From the NCBI GenBank assembly GCA_900317025.1, contig ONFG01000022.1, positions 1 through 43,084 on the forward strand: a stretch of 43,084 nt of DNA, in the 5' to 3' direction. The position numbers were made by a program, and so were the translations under genes. The DNA comes from an uncultured Eubacteriales bacterium. Its GTDB lineage: Bacteria; Bacillota; Clostridia; Oscillospirales; Acutalibacteraceae. A model generated the notes under the pieces. That model was not told the DNA's origin and made no database searches. It saw only the letters and a program-made list of their open reading frames with translations. This document shows positions 16,300-23,881 of the stretch, in pieces. Position 1 is the stretch's first letter. Every line of letters starts with the position of its first letter.

Positions 16300-16857
16300 T
16301 CATGCTCTGCCGAGATACTCGCCTGTTCTTGTGTCGATCTGGATCACTTCGCCCTCGTTGATGAAGAGCGGAACTCTGACCTCTGCGCCCGTCTCAACGG
16401 TTGCGGGCTTTGTAGCGTTGGTAGCTGTGTCGCCCTTAACGCCCGGCTCTGTAGCCGTAATCTTAAGCTCAACGAAGTTCGGCGGCTCTACGCCGAAAAC
16501 GTTGCCCTTGTAAGAGAGGATCTTGCAGACCATGTTCTCCTTAACGAACTTGAAGTTGTCGCCGAGAACGCTCTTGTTGATCGGGAGCTGCTCCCATGTT
16601 TCGGTATCCATGAAGTAGTAGAGGTCGCCGTCTGCGTAGCTGTACTCCATGTCCTTTCTCTCGATGTAAGCCGTCGGGTACTTGTCGTTGGGGTTGAAGG
16701 TCTTCTCAACAACTGCGCCCGTGATAACGTTTCTGATCTTAGTACGCACGAAAGCTGCGCCCTTGCCCGGCTTAACGTGCTGGAACTCGATAATGGAAAC
16801 GACCTGACCGTCCATCTCGAAAGTAACGCCGTTTCTGAAATCACCTGCTGTAATCAT
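16300..16857 (-). CDS. efp: Elongation factor P
   Basis: Binds between the P and E sites of the ribosome and relieves stalling at consecutive prolines. 185 residues, full length with three beta-barrel domains: KOW-like N domain (1-65), OB domain (66-130) and the C-terminal OB domain ending in [17 protein letters not shown]. The conserved loop [10 protein letters not shown] carries Lys32, the residue modified in many bacteria. AGGAGG upstream of ATG. The surrounding genome encodes proline-rich proteins (the linkers at 20.4-26.6 kb), which are the kind of substrate that needs EF-P. Promoter at 16944-16972. Confidence 0.98.
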   Translation of the reverse strand: MITAGDFRNGVTFEMDGQVVSIIEFQHVKPGKGAAFVRTKIRNVITGAVVEKTFNPNDKYPTAYIERKDMEYSYADGDLYYFMDTETWEQLPINKSVLGDNFKFVKENMVCKILSYKGNVFGVEPPNFVELKITATEPGVKGDTATNATKPATVETGAEVRVPLFINEGEVIQIDTRTGEYLGRA

Positions 16858-16943
16858 ATTAAATCCTCCTGCGTATATATATGTTAGTCAAAACCAGTCT
16901 GCGCCCTTTACGGGGCGAAGAAAAAATGCTCAACATTAATATG

Positions 16944-16972
16944 ATTATACTATACCCGCGGGGAAATTGCAA
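16944..16972 (-). promoter_or_regulatory. Promoter of efp
   Basis: TTGCAA (16967-16972), 17 bp, TATAAT (16944-16949), giving a leader of about 80 bases that includes a small GCCC/GGGC hairpin. Confidence 0.8.
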
Positions 16973-17028
16973 GTTTTTTGAAGCATTTTTCGGGAAAGCC
17001 CGTAAAATATTTCGTTTTCTTCTTATCC

Positions 17029-17079
17029 GATGGGCAAATTCGACTTAATTTGCCCATCTCCCGACATCTTCTTTGTCGG
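17029..17079. promoter_or_regulatory. Two inverted repeats between the efp and glnN promoters
   Basis: A perfect 12-bp inverted repeat GATGGGCAAATT/AATTTGCCCATC (17029-17040, 17047-17058, loop CGACTT), immediately followed by CCGACA/TGTCGG (17061-17066, 17074-17079). They end 11 bp before the glnN -35. They could be operators for a nitrogen regulator or a transcriptional insulator; neither has a T-run. Confidence 0.5.
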
Positions 17080-17089
17080 AATTTGACCC

Positions 17090-17118
17090 TTGACGAAGCG
17101 GACTTATCGGAATATAAT
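17090..17118 (+). promoter_or_regulatory. Promoter of glnN
   Basis: TTGACG (17090-17095), 17 bp, TATAAT (17113-17118). The transcript should start near 17125, giving a leader of about 100 bases. Confidence 0.85.
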
Positions 17119-17130
17119 AAACGTATCGAG

Positions 17131-17176
17131 ACAGCAAAGGCGCTGTGGATGCGGGTGCATTCACCGTGCCTTTTTT
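17131..17176 (+). promoter_or_regulatory. Attenuator-like leader of glnN with two hexaloop hairpins (ANTAR-target-like)
   Basis: Hairpin 1: ACAGC-[AAAGGC]-GCTGT (17131-17146). Hairpin 2 directly abuts it: GGATG-[CGGGTG]-CATTC (17147-17162, with one G-U pair). An overlapping structure using GGTG-CATT-CACC and pairing of AAAGGC (17136-17141) with GCCTTT (17168-17173) ends in six T (17171-17176), as an intrinsic terminator would. ANTAR-domain antiterminators bind tandem hexaloop hairpins whose loops have A at position 1 and G at 4; loop 1 fits, loop 2 has only the G. A GGAGG ribosome site follows at 17210-17214. Confidence 0.55.
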
Positions 17177-17223
17177 GTTTTAACCGCACAAGCTGAAATA
17201 TTAATGGTTGGAGGAATTGCACA

Positions 17224-19314
17224 ATGGTCAATGTTCCCGATATTTTCGGAAGTCTTGTTTTCGACGACAGAACGATGAAGGAAAGGCTTCCCAAGCAGAC
17301 GTACAAGGCTCTCAAAAAGACGATTGAGGAGGATAAGCCCCTCGACATCAACGTAGCGAACATCGTCGCAAACGCCATGAAGGACTGGGCGGTCGAACAC
17401 GGCTGCACCCACTACACCCACTGGTTCCAGCCCATGACGGGCGTTACGGCGGAGAAGCACGACAGCTTCATCAATCCCAACGACGACGGCACCGTCATCA
17501 TGGAGTTCTCCGGCAAGGAGCTCATCAAGGGCGAGCCGGACGCTTCCTCCTTCCCATCCGGCGGCATCAGAGCCACCTTTGAGGCGAGAGGCTACACAAC
17601 GTGGGACCCGACGTCCTACGCTTTCATCAAAGACGGTTCGCTCTGCATCCCGACGGCGTTCTGCTCCTATACGGGCGACGTTCTCGACAAGAAGACGCCG
17701 CTTCTCCGCTCGATGGAGGCAGTAAACCGCGAGGCGCTCCGCGTACTTCGTGCAATGGGCGACGAGACGACTACAAAGGTAACGACGACGGTCGGCGCAG
17801 AGCAGGAGTACTTCCTAATCGACAAGGATATGTTCGATTCAAGAAAGGACCTCACCTACACCGGCAGAACGCTCTTCGGCGCAAGAGCGCCCAAGGGGCA
17901 GGAGCTTGAAGACCACTACTTCGGCAAGATCAAGGACAACGTTTCCGGCTTCATGAAGGAGCTTGACATGGAGCTTTGGAAGCTCGGCATCTACGCAAAG
18001 ACTAAGCACAACGAGGTAGCGCCCTCGCAGCACGAGCTTGCGCCGATTTTCACGACCTCCAACCTCGCGACCGACCACAATCAGCTCACGATGGAGATGA
18101 TGAAGAGGATCGCAAACCGCCACGGCATGGAGTGCCTGCTTCACGAGAAGCCGTTTGCGGGCGTAAACGGCTCGGGCAAGCACAACAACTGGTCGATCGG
18201 CTCGTCCGACGGCAAGAACTTCCTCAACCCCGGCAAGCACCCCGCGAGCAACCTGCGCTTTTTGCTCTTCCTTGCGGCGGTTATCAAGGCTGTTGACGAG
18301 CATCAGGATCTTCTCCGCATCTCCGCTGCTTCCGCGGGCAACGACCACCGTCTCGGCGCAAATGAGGCGCCGCCGGCGATCATCTCGATGTTCCTCGGCT
18401 CCGATCTTGAAGACGTTCTCGAGTCCATCGCCGCAGGCACCGACTACGACGACAGCCGCGAGCTTCTCGAAACGGGCGTTACCGTTCTCCCCGATTTCCA
18501 GAAGGACACGTCCGACAGGAACCGCACCTCGCCGTTCGCCTTCACGGGCAACAAGTTCGAGTTCCGTTCGCTCGGCTCCAACGACAACATCGCCTGCCCG
18601 AACATTATGATAAACACGATGGTAGCGGAATCGCTCTCGCAATTCGCCGATATCCTTGAAAAGGCCGACGACACCGACAAGGCGATCCTCGACATCGTCA
18701 AGGACACATACCGCAAGCACAAGAGGATCATCTTCAACGGCAACAACTACGCTCCCGAGTGGACGAAGGAGGCCGAAAGGAGAGGTCTGCTCAACCTTCG
18801 CACAACTCCCGCCGCACTCGCTCACTACTGCGACGAGAAGAACATCGAGCTTTTCAAGAAACACAAGATCTACAGCGAGCTGGAGCTTCACGCGCGCTGC
18901 GAGATCCTTCTCGAAAACTACAGCAAGATGATAAACATCGAGGCGCTCACGATGATCGACATGGCGAGAAAGGACATTATCCCCGCCGTTTCGAGATACG
19001 TAAAGGAGCTTGTCGAGACGGCAAGCGCGAAAAAGGCGCTCTCGGCAGAGATCACCTCGGAGCTTGAGATCGAGCTTGCGACTAAGCTCTCGAAACTGCA
19101 GCTCTGCTTCTCGAAGAGGATCGACAAGCTCGACTCCCTGCTTCTCAAAGCAGCAGACATCAAGGGCGTACAGGAGCTTGCGAACTTCTACGCAGACGAG
19201 GTCTTTCCCGCAATGCAGGAGGCGCGTATCCCCGCCGACGAGATGGAGATGTCGATGGACGCAAAGGCTTGGCCTTACGCTTCCTACGGTCAGATGCTCT
19301 ACAGCGTGAAATAA
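17224..19314 (+). CDS. glnN: Glutamine synthetase type III
   Basis: Makes glutamine from glutamate, ammonia and ATP in the cytoplasm. 696 residues, the large GSIII form common in Bacteroides, Ruminococcus and cyanobacteria, much longer than GSI (about 450). GSIII landmarks: FGSLVFDDRTMKERLP near the start, CTHYTHWFQPMTG, EFSGKELIKGEPDASSFPSGG, VGAEQEYFLID (metal-binding Glu), the KHNEVAPSQHELAPIF block, GVNGSGKHNNWS, and NDHRLGANEAPPAI. The C-terminal extension (about 560-696) is helical. Monocistronic, with its own promoter, attenuator-like leader and a strong terminator at 19332-19376, suggesting regulation by nitrogen supply. Confidence 0.97.
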   Translation: MVNVPDIFGSLVFDDRTMKERLPKQTYKALKKTIEEDKPLDINVANIVANAMKDWAVEHGCTHYTHWFQPMTGVTAEKHDSFINPNDDGTVIMEFSGKELIKGEPDASSFPSGGIRATFEARGYTTWDPTSYAFIKDGSLCIPTAFCSYTGDVLDKKTPLLRSMEAVNREALRVLRAMGDETTTKVTTTVGAEQEYFLIDKDMFDSRKDLTYTGRTLFGARAPKGQELEDHYFGKIKDNVSGFMKELDMELWKLGIYAKTKHNEVAPSQHELAPIFTTSNLATDHNQLTMEMMKRIANRHGMECLLHEKPFAGVNGSGKHNNWSIGSSDGKNFLNPGKHPASNLRFLLFLAAVIKAVDEHQDLLRISAASAGNDHRLGANEAPPAIISMFLGSDLEDVLESIAAGTDYDDSRELLETGVTVLPDFQKDTSDRNRTSPFAFTGNKFEFRSLGSNDNIACPNIMINTMVAESLSQFADILEKADDTDKAILDIVKDTYRKHKRIIFNGNNYAPEWTKEAERRGLLNLRTTPAALAHYCDEKNIELFKKHKIYSELELHARCEILLENYSKMINIEALTMIDMARKDIIPAVSRYVKELVETASAKKALSAEITSELEIELATKLSKLQLCFSKRIDKLDSLLLKAADIKGVQELANFYADEVFPAMQEARIPADEMEMSMDAKAWPYASYGQMLYSVK

Positions 19315-19331
19315 TTCATATGAAAGATCAG

Positions 19332-19376
19332 CCGGAGCGCACGGTCGGGCAAGACCCCTGTGCGCTCCGGTTTTTT
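19332..19376 (+). terminator. Terminator of glnN
   Basis: A perfect 11-bp stem CCGGAGCGCAC/GTGCGCTCCGG (19332-19342, 19360-19370) followed by six T. Confidence 0.95.
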
Positions 19377-19431
19377 GCATTTACCGGCGCAAAATTCGAC
19401 AATTATTCACAAACTGGCACTTGATGTGTGT

Positions 19432-19437
19432 TATAAT
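19432..19437 (+). promoter_or_regulatory. Extended -10 promoter of the NYN-domain gene
   Basis: TATAAT preceded by TGT (extended -10). No good -35 at 16-18 bp. About 85 bp before the start codon. Confidence 0.55.
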
Positions 19438-19520
19438 GGTAAGGTGTAGAACATATCCCCCGCCCTATGGAGATACCGGCGGCACGCGCTGCCGTCAAAC
19501 ATTAAGAGGAGCTGAAAAAA

Positions 19521-20150
19521 TTGGGCAGTGACAAGGTAAAGATCAAACGCTTTTATTTTATAGACATGGAAAACGTTCACCGCGACGGGTTGAACGGCAT
19601 CGAGCAGCTTACGCAGAAGGACTGCGTGCGCATTTACTACAGCAACCCGCTTGAGACGATACCGATCGATCTGCACGCGCAGATGATGGCGTCGCCTGCA
19701 CGCTACGAGTACATCAGGGTCGAGGTGCCGATAAAGAACGCTGCCGACTGCATGATACTTTTCGATCTGCGTGACCTCGCGAGAGATCACAAAAAGGCGG
19801 AGTTCATCATCATCTCGAACGACAACGACTTTGACCGACCGATCAGCGAATTCAAGCACAGGGGCATCAACACCTTAAAGCGACAGACTATCGCCGAGTG
19901 CGAGCCGGAGGAGAAAGCCGCCGACGAAAAACGCGAAGCCGAGGTGCGGAAGTTTATCAAAGACCATTTCGGAGACATCGCCATAACGGGCGACCGCGAC
20001 GAGATACTCGAAAAGACCGTTGCCGCCGTTCTTCGCGGCAAGACGAAGTCGCAGGTGAATTACAATCTGCTCAAGATCTACGACAACCAATCCGTCAAGC
20101 TCATCTACAACGAACTCAAACCCCTCATCAAAGACCTCCCCGGCAAATAA
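19521..20150 (+). CDS. NYN/PIN-like domain protein (putative RNase)
   Basis: 209 residues. The N-terminal domain (about 8-125) has the acidic residues expected of a PIN/NYN nuclease: FYFIDMENVH with Asp15, KNAADCMILFDLRDLARDH, and FIIISNDNDFDRPI. This fold usually coordinates one metal ion and cuts RNA. The C-terminal part (about 130-209) is charged and helical, with a possible coiled helix (EEKAADEKREAEVRKFI). TTG start at 19521 with AGAGGAG nine bases upstream. It has its own promoter, so it is not simply a glnN operon member. The target is unknown; no antitoxin-like partner is adjacent, so a toxin role is not indicated. Confidence 0.75.
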   Translation: MGSDKVKIKRFYFIDMENVHRDGLNGIEQLTQKDCVRIYYSNPLETIPIDLHAQMMASPARYEYIRVEVPIKNAADCMILFDLRDLARDHKKAEFIIISNDNDFDRPISEFKHRGINTLKRQTIAECEPEEKAADEKREAEVRKFIKDHFGDIAITGDRDEILEKTVAAVLRGKTKSQVNYNLLKIYDNQSVKLIYNELKPLIKDLPGK

Positions 20151-20408
20151 GCGAGCGTGCGCCTGCGGGCAGTTCGCGCGCATAGTTTTGTATAGATCAT
20201 GCTCTATTGTCCGCGTCCCACAAAGCCTCAAAACGCGGGCTTTGATTTGCACTACCAATAAAATTTGTGTGCCGGCTTCCGGTTGGTCGCGGATACAAAA
20301 TGTCACGATCACGGATCCGGTAATTTGGCGAAAAAGCAGCAAACACTGCAAAGCTATTATAAAAAACGCAAAGCGTTCCGACATTATTCAGTATTCAATA
20401 TTAAATTA
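20151..20408. other. Non-coding stretch without recognisable gene
   Basis: No supported gene, promoter or RNA. The segment 20366-20400 (CCGACATTATTC then an AT-rich tail) resembles 25546-25590, a minor AT-rich intergenic repeat. Confidence 0.4.
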
Positions 20409-20442
20409 ACTCCGCCCCCGTTCACAAGACCGGGGGCGGAGT
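20409..20442 (-). terminator. Terminator of the GH25 dockerin gene
   Basis: A 12-bp perfect stem ACTCCGCCCCCG/CGGGGGCGGAGT with a 10-base loop, followed on the minus strand by a T/A-rich tract; very stable despite no pure T-run. Confidence 0.75.
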
Positions 20443-20446
20443 GCTT

Positions 20447-21754
20447 TTAGTATCCGTTAAGATGGAATTCTTTTATTACCGAGGGGTAATCTATGTATGC
20501 GTAGTCTACGTCTACGTCGCCGTTTACGCCGTTGACTCTGCCGATGCCGTACTGCCAGATGCCGTACTGACCCTGGTAGCTCAGGCTGCTGCTCCATTCC
20601 GCAGCCCAGTATGCGAAGCGGCTGCGCACGTCCGGAGTCAGGTAATTGAGCGCGAACGAGGTCGAGGTGTAGAAGCCGGCGTAGTAGCCGTTTACTTCAA
20701 GCTCCGAGCAGAACGTCGTAACGATCGACGAGCAGAAGTTCACGCCCTTTGCGAGCTGCCAGCCCTCTTCAAGGTCGAAGTAGATCGGGAACTCGAAGCG
20801 CTTGCCGCTTATCGCCGCAAGGCAGGCTCTCGCCTCGCTGAGCGCGTCTGCCGCGCTCGTCGCATAGGAGTACCAGTAAACGCCAACCTTCAAGCCCGCG
20901 GCCTTCGCTCTCGCGTAGTTCTGCTCAAAGAACGTGTCCTTCTGCGAGACGCTTCTGCCGTAGCCGGCTCTGATGATAACGAAGTCGATGCCGGCAGCCT
21001 TGACCTTGTTGAAGTCGATCGAGCCCTGCCATGCGGAGACGTCTATCCCGCGGAAGAACGTGGTATCGTCTCTTGTGGACTTCGCGCTCGTCGCGCCGGA
21101 CTGTATCGCTCCCTCGCCGAACGTTATCGTGATCGAATGGCGAAGGATAAGCACCGCGTCGTAGCTGTCGATCGAGTTGTCGCCGTTCATGTCTGCGTAT
21201 TTGATGCGCGAGCCGGGAATATCGCCGTAGAAGCCTACCGAGTAGCGCAAGACCAGAAGCGCGTCTTCCGACGTTACCTCTCCGTCGCCGCTGACGTCGC
21301 CCTGCGGGGTCGTGTCCTTCGGCGGCTCCGGCTCCGGCTCGGGCTGCGGCTGCGGCTCGGGTTCCGGTTCTGGCTCCGGTTCGTCCGGCACGGCCGGCTC
21401 GTCGGGCGTATCGGGTGTATCCGGGGTATCGGGTGTGTCGATCTTTTCCGGCTCGTCCTTTGTCTCGGCCGCCGGCGGCTCTTCAACAGGCGGCTGCGGC
21501 TCGGGCGGCGCTTCTTCGGGCGCTTCGTCCTCGGTCTCTATCTCGTAAGGTTCGATTAAGGTCGGCTCATCGTAAGTCGCTGTATCGGGAGTATCCGAGG
21601 TTTCGGGTCGGTCGGGAGTATCGGGTGTTTCTGCTTCGACAAGCCCGTAAAGCGGCTCGGCAGGCATTGCTTGGTCGATCACACTGCCCGCCGCCGAAAG
21701 CGGCAGCGCCGTGAGCATTGCGGCTGCCAGAAGCAAGGAAACAAGTTTCTTCAT
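20447..21754 (-). CDS. Secreted GH25 lysozyme with internal dockerin
   Basis: 435 residues from ATG 21754, which has AAGGAG 8 bases upstream and begins a clean signal peptide (MKKLVSLLLAAAML, 1-23). A long Pro/Glu/Asp/Thr linker with TPD and EPEP repeats (about 42-146) leads to a dockerin (about 151-208; calcium loops DVSGDGEVTSEDAL and DMNGDNSIDSYDAV). The GH25 domain (about 233-433) has Asp238 in RGIDVSAWQG, the catalytic pair Asp327/Glu329 in IYFDLEEG, and VDVDYAY near the end. GH25 enzymes cleave the muramic acid-glucosamine bond of peptidoglycan. The dockerin sits before the catalytic domain rather than at the C-terminus. It may act on the cell's own wall or on that of competitors; the sequence does not decide. 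Confidence 0.92.
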   Translation of the reverse strand: MKKLVSLLLAAAMLTALPLSAAGSVIDQAMPAEPLYGLVEAETPDTPDRPETSDTPDTATYDEPTLIEPYEIETEDEAPEEAPPEPQPPVEEPPAAETKDEPEKIDTPDTPDTPDTPDEPAVPDEPEPEPEPEPQPQPEPEPEPPKDTTPQGDVSGDGEVTSEDALLVLRYSVGFYGDIPGSRIKYADMNGDNSIDSYDAVLILRHSITITFGEGAIQSGATSAKSTRDDTTFFRGIDVSAWQGSIDFNKVKAAGIDFVIIRAGYGRSVSQKDTFFEQNYARAKAAGLKVGVYWYSYATSAADALSEARACLAAISGKRFEFPIYFDLEEGWQLAKGVNFCSSIVTTFCSELEVNGYYAGFYTSTSFALNYLTPDVRSRFAYWAAEWSSSLSYQGQYGIWQYGIGRVNGVNGDVDVDYAYIDYPSVIKEFHLNGY

Positions 21755-21825
21755 AATCACTGCTCCTTGTGTATTCTTTTCTTTGATCTGATACATGACC
21801 CGCCGATAAAGGCGGTACAGATATG

Positions 21826-21854
21826 ATTATAGCAAAATTGCCGTCAAATGTAAA
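21826..21854 (-). promoter_or_regulatory. Promoter of the GH25 dockerin gene
   Basis: TTTACA (21849-21854), 17 bp, TATAAT (21826-21831), with TGC before the -10 (extended). The start lies about 65 bp before ATG 21754. Confidence 0.75.
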
Positions 21855-21974
21855 TGTACATTCCTGCCAAAATTTGGTGTATATCGGCGAAATGTGCGGC
21901 AACGCTACCATGCAATTATACCACACAACGGAGCAATTGTAAATTAATATTCTGAGAACAATGTATGAATTCGC

Positions 21975-22010
21975 AAAAATGGGTATGCAGGCCAAGGCTT
22001 GCATACCCAT
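21975..22010 (-). terminator. Terminator after the split dockerin gene
   Basis: On the minus strand a perfect 11-bp stem ATGGGTATGCA/TGCATACCCAT (10-base loop) followed by five T. Confidence 0.9.
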
Positions 22011-22035
22011 GATGTTGTTTTTAATCAGTGATTCC

Positions 22036-22869
22036 TTAAGCTTTCTTTTCCGTTCCGATGATCTCGTAATCGACGAAATCTACGGAGAAGCGGAGAACGG
22101 AAACGGAATCGATCGCGTCGACCGTGCCGTCGCTATTAACGTCGGCAAGCTCCATTTGCTTGTCGGTAAGCGTGGAATACTGGAGGCTTGCTCTGAGGAT
22201 CGCAAGCGCATCGCCGGAGGTAACAACGCCGTCGTCGTCCATGTCGCCCCAGATTCCGATCACCTTCGGCTCGGGATCGGGAACAACAGGCTCGGGATCG
22301 GGAACAACAGGCTCGGGATCGGGAACATCAGGTGTCGGCTCGGGCGTCGGCTCGGGGTCGGGCGTCGGCTCGGGGTCGGGCGTCGGCTCGGGGTCGGGCG
22401 TCGGCTCGGGATCGGGCGTCGGCTCGGGATCGGGCGTCGGCTCGGGATCGGGTGTCGGCTGCGGAACAGGAGCATCTGTTATCACGGGGTCGTCTACCGT
22501 GCTGATGACGTTGCCGTTCTCGTCGATCGTAATTGTCTCCGTGAATTTGCCGTGTTTATTAGAGTGAGCTTCGACGGAGTAGTAAACGTTTTCCTCCTCC
22601 GAAAGTTCGTGAGTCTTGTCGTAGTCGGGATCGTACCATGTCGCTCTGTCAAAATCCGACATTTTATAAGGAGGAATGGCCGTCGCGGTCGCTACCGTTT
22701 CGCCCGTTTCGGGATCATAATCCAGGTCGACTATCGCTTCGAGAGAACCTGTATGGCTCGGGTCGGTATCGCAGACAAAGTTTGCCTGTGCCGTTGTGTA
22801 GTCCTCAGACCATGTCCAGCCTGTAAGGCAATATTTGTGACCGAGGCGCATCAGGGTAACTTTCTTCAC
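22036..22869 (-). CDS. C-terminal part of a frameshifted secreted dockerin protein
   Basis: 277 codons. Begins at a GTG that overlaps the stop of the upstream frame (GTGA) without a ribosome site, and lacks a signal peptide, so it is best read as the continuation of 22866-23837 after a frameshift. The frame is open further upstream and reads ECDGKTYTDVKK before the nominal start, which is the usual continuation of the EPTCTT motif in the first frame. Then come GHKYCLTGWTWSEDYTTA and CDTDPSHTG, an acidic region, a (PTPDPE)n linker (about 134-175), VPDPEPV repeats and a C-terminal dockerin with DMDDDGVVTSGDAL and DVNSDGTVDAIDSV loops. As written it would not be secreted. Confidence 0.75.
   Translation of the reverse strand: MKKVTLMRLGHKYCLTGWTWSEDYTTAQANFVCDTDPSHTGSLEAIVDLDYDPETGETVATATAIPPYKMSDFDRATWYDPDYDKTHELSEEENVYYSVEAHSNKHGKFTETITIDENGNVISTVDDPVITDAPVPQPTPDPEPTPDPEPTPDPEPTPDPEPTPDPEPTPDPEPTPEPTPDVPDPEPVVPDPEPVVPDPEPKVIGIWGDMDDDGVVTSGDALAILRASLQYSTLTDKQMELADVNSDGTVDAIDSVSVLRFSVDFVDYEIIGTEKKA
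22268..22462. repeat. In-frame tandem repeats coding for the Pro/Asp/Glu linker
   Basis: Two adjacent arrays: about three copies of a 21-bp unit (22268-22328, coding for a VPDPEPV-type heptapeptide) and about seven copies of an 18-bp unit (from about 22335, coding for PTPDPE). Near-identical units make copy-number change by slippage likely. Confidence 0.85.
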
Positions 22870-23837
22870 ATCTGTGTATGTTTTGCCGTCGCACTCCAGG
22901 TGGTGCAGGTAGGCTCTTTGATGATCTTGGGGTCTTCAATGATCGGCTCTTCCATGTCGTATATCTCTTCGGGATTGTGAAGATCGACAAAGTAAGCGAA
23001 AACATAAACTTCGTCGCCATAGCCAGACCATTCAAAGCCGATAAGCTCGATCGTACCCTCTGCCGGAGCAACGTAGCCCGTCGGGCGGATCATGCCCTTT
23101 GCGGCGTTCTGGTTGTAGTTCCAGTATTCATCAGGGTCAAGCTTGCAGTACTCGTCCCAGACCTCATCGGCGGTCGTGCCAAGCTCGCTGTAAAGCTTGT
23201 CGATCGTCCCGGTTGTGAAAGGGTCGTCAAAAATGCTTGCGCCGAGGTGCTGTGCAACGTACTGCGCGATGACCTTTGCAGCACTGCTGTTCTTCGATAT
23301 GGAAGAGCCTACGACCTCGCCCTCATCATTGATGGAAAGGGGCGTTGTAAGGCCGCTCTTTTCAAACTTTACCTCTTCGCACTCTTTTTCTGCGCCGAAA
23401 TAAGGAAGGACGGTCGTGCCGGTCCTCCTAGCAGTATCGCCGAGAGCGTCTTCCGTTAAGAGGCAGTCGTATGTATAAGCGTAGTTTTCGTTATTTACGA
23501 ATACGACTCTGAGGTCGTGACCCTCGGGGATCGTGAACTCAAACGACTCAAACGTACCGTCGGCGAGCAGAGTTCCGCCCGTCTTCTTTTTTGAGCCAAA
23601 TGTGTCGTTTTCTATCCAGCCGTCCTTCGTTGCGTAGAGGGTGGTATCGCCGGTGTCGTCCCAGATATAGAAGAGAAGATTTCCGTCGGAAACCTCCCAG
23701 TCACCCGGATCAAATTTGATAGTGCCGGTCTTGTCTGCGCCCGATGTTTCGGCGGCAGTCGCCGCGGAAGCCGTAACAGCGGAGCTTGTCAGCAGAGCGG
23801 CGGCAGAGAGAATTGCCAAAGCCTTAGTTGCCTTCAT
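22866..23837 (-). CDS. N-terminal part of a frameshifted secreted dockerin protein
   Basis: 323 codons. AAAAGGAG precedes ATG 23837. Signal peptide 1-26, then a secreted region I cannot assign: it has FYIWDDTGDTTLYATKDGW near the start and FTIPEGHDLRVVFVNNEN (about 101-118), as in Ruminococcus extracellular proteins of unknown function. The reading frame ends with a short nonsense tail right after KEPTCTTW. The adjacent frame continues the EPTCTT motif and carries a linker and dockerin, so the two frames together make a plausible protein of about 600 residues. Either the gene is broken, or the sequence has an indel error near 22890-22905. The combination of export signal and dockerin would make sense only in the joined form. 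Confidence 0.75.
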   Translation of the reverse strand: MKATKALAILSAAALLTSSAVTASAATAAETSGADKTGTIKFDPGDWEVSDGNLLFYIWDDTGDTTLYATKDGWIENDTFGSKKKTGGTLLADGTFESFEFTIPEGHDLRVVFVNNENYAYTYDCLLTEDALGDTARRTGTTVLPYFGAEKECEEVKFEKSGLTTPLSINDEGEVVGSSISKNSSAAKVIAQYVAQHLGASIFDDPFTTGTIDKLYSELGTTADEVWDEYCKLDPDEYWNYNQNAAKGMIRPTGYVAPAEGTIELIGFEWSGYGDEVYVFAYFVDLHNPEEIYDMEEPIIEDPKIIKEPTCTTWSATAKHTQM

Positions 23838-23881
23838 TTTGATTATCTCCTTTTGTAATATACGGTTTTTGACCGTCCGCT

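Noticed and set aside
17839-19380. A 513-codon open frame antisense to glnN
   Set aside because: It is a shadow frame of a well-conserved GC-rich gene, without ribosome site or recognisable motifs.
20441-21559. A 372-codon plus-strand open frame
   Set aside because: It is antisense to the GH25 dockerin gene, with low-complexity Arg/Leu/Gly composition produced by the Pro/Glu repeats on the other strand.
22268-22462. Short regularly spaced repeats resembling a CRISPR array
   Set aside because: The units are contiguous, in frame and code for PTPDPE/VPDPEP linker peptides; there are no spacers and no cas genes.
22866-22869. Translational coupling (GTGA overlap) between two separate genes
   Set aside because: No ribosome site precedes the GTG, and the sequence motif continues across the two frames, so a frameshift explains it better.
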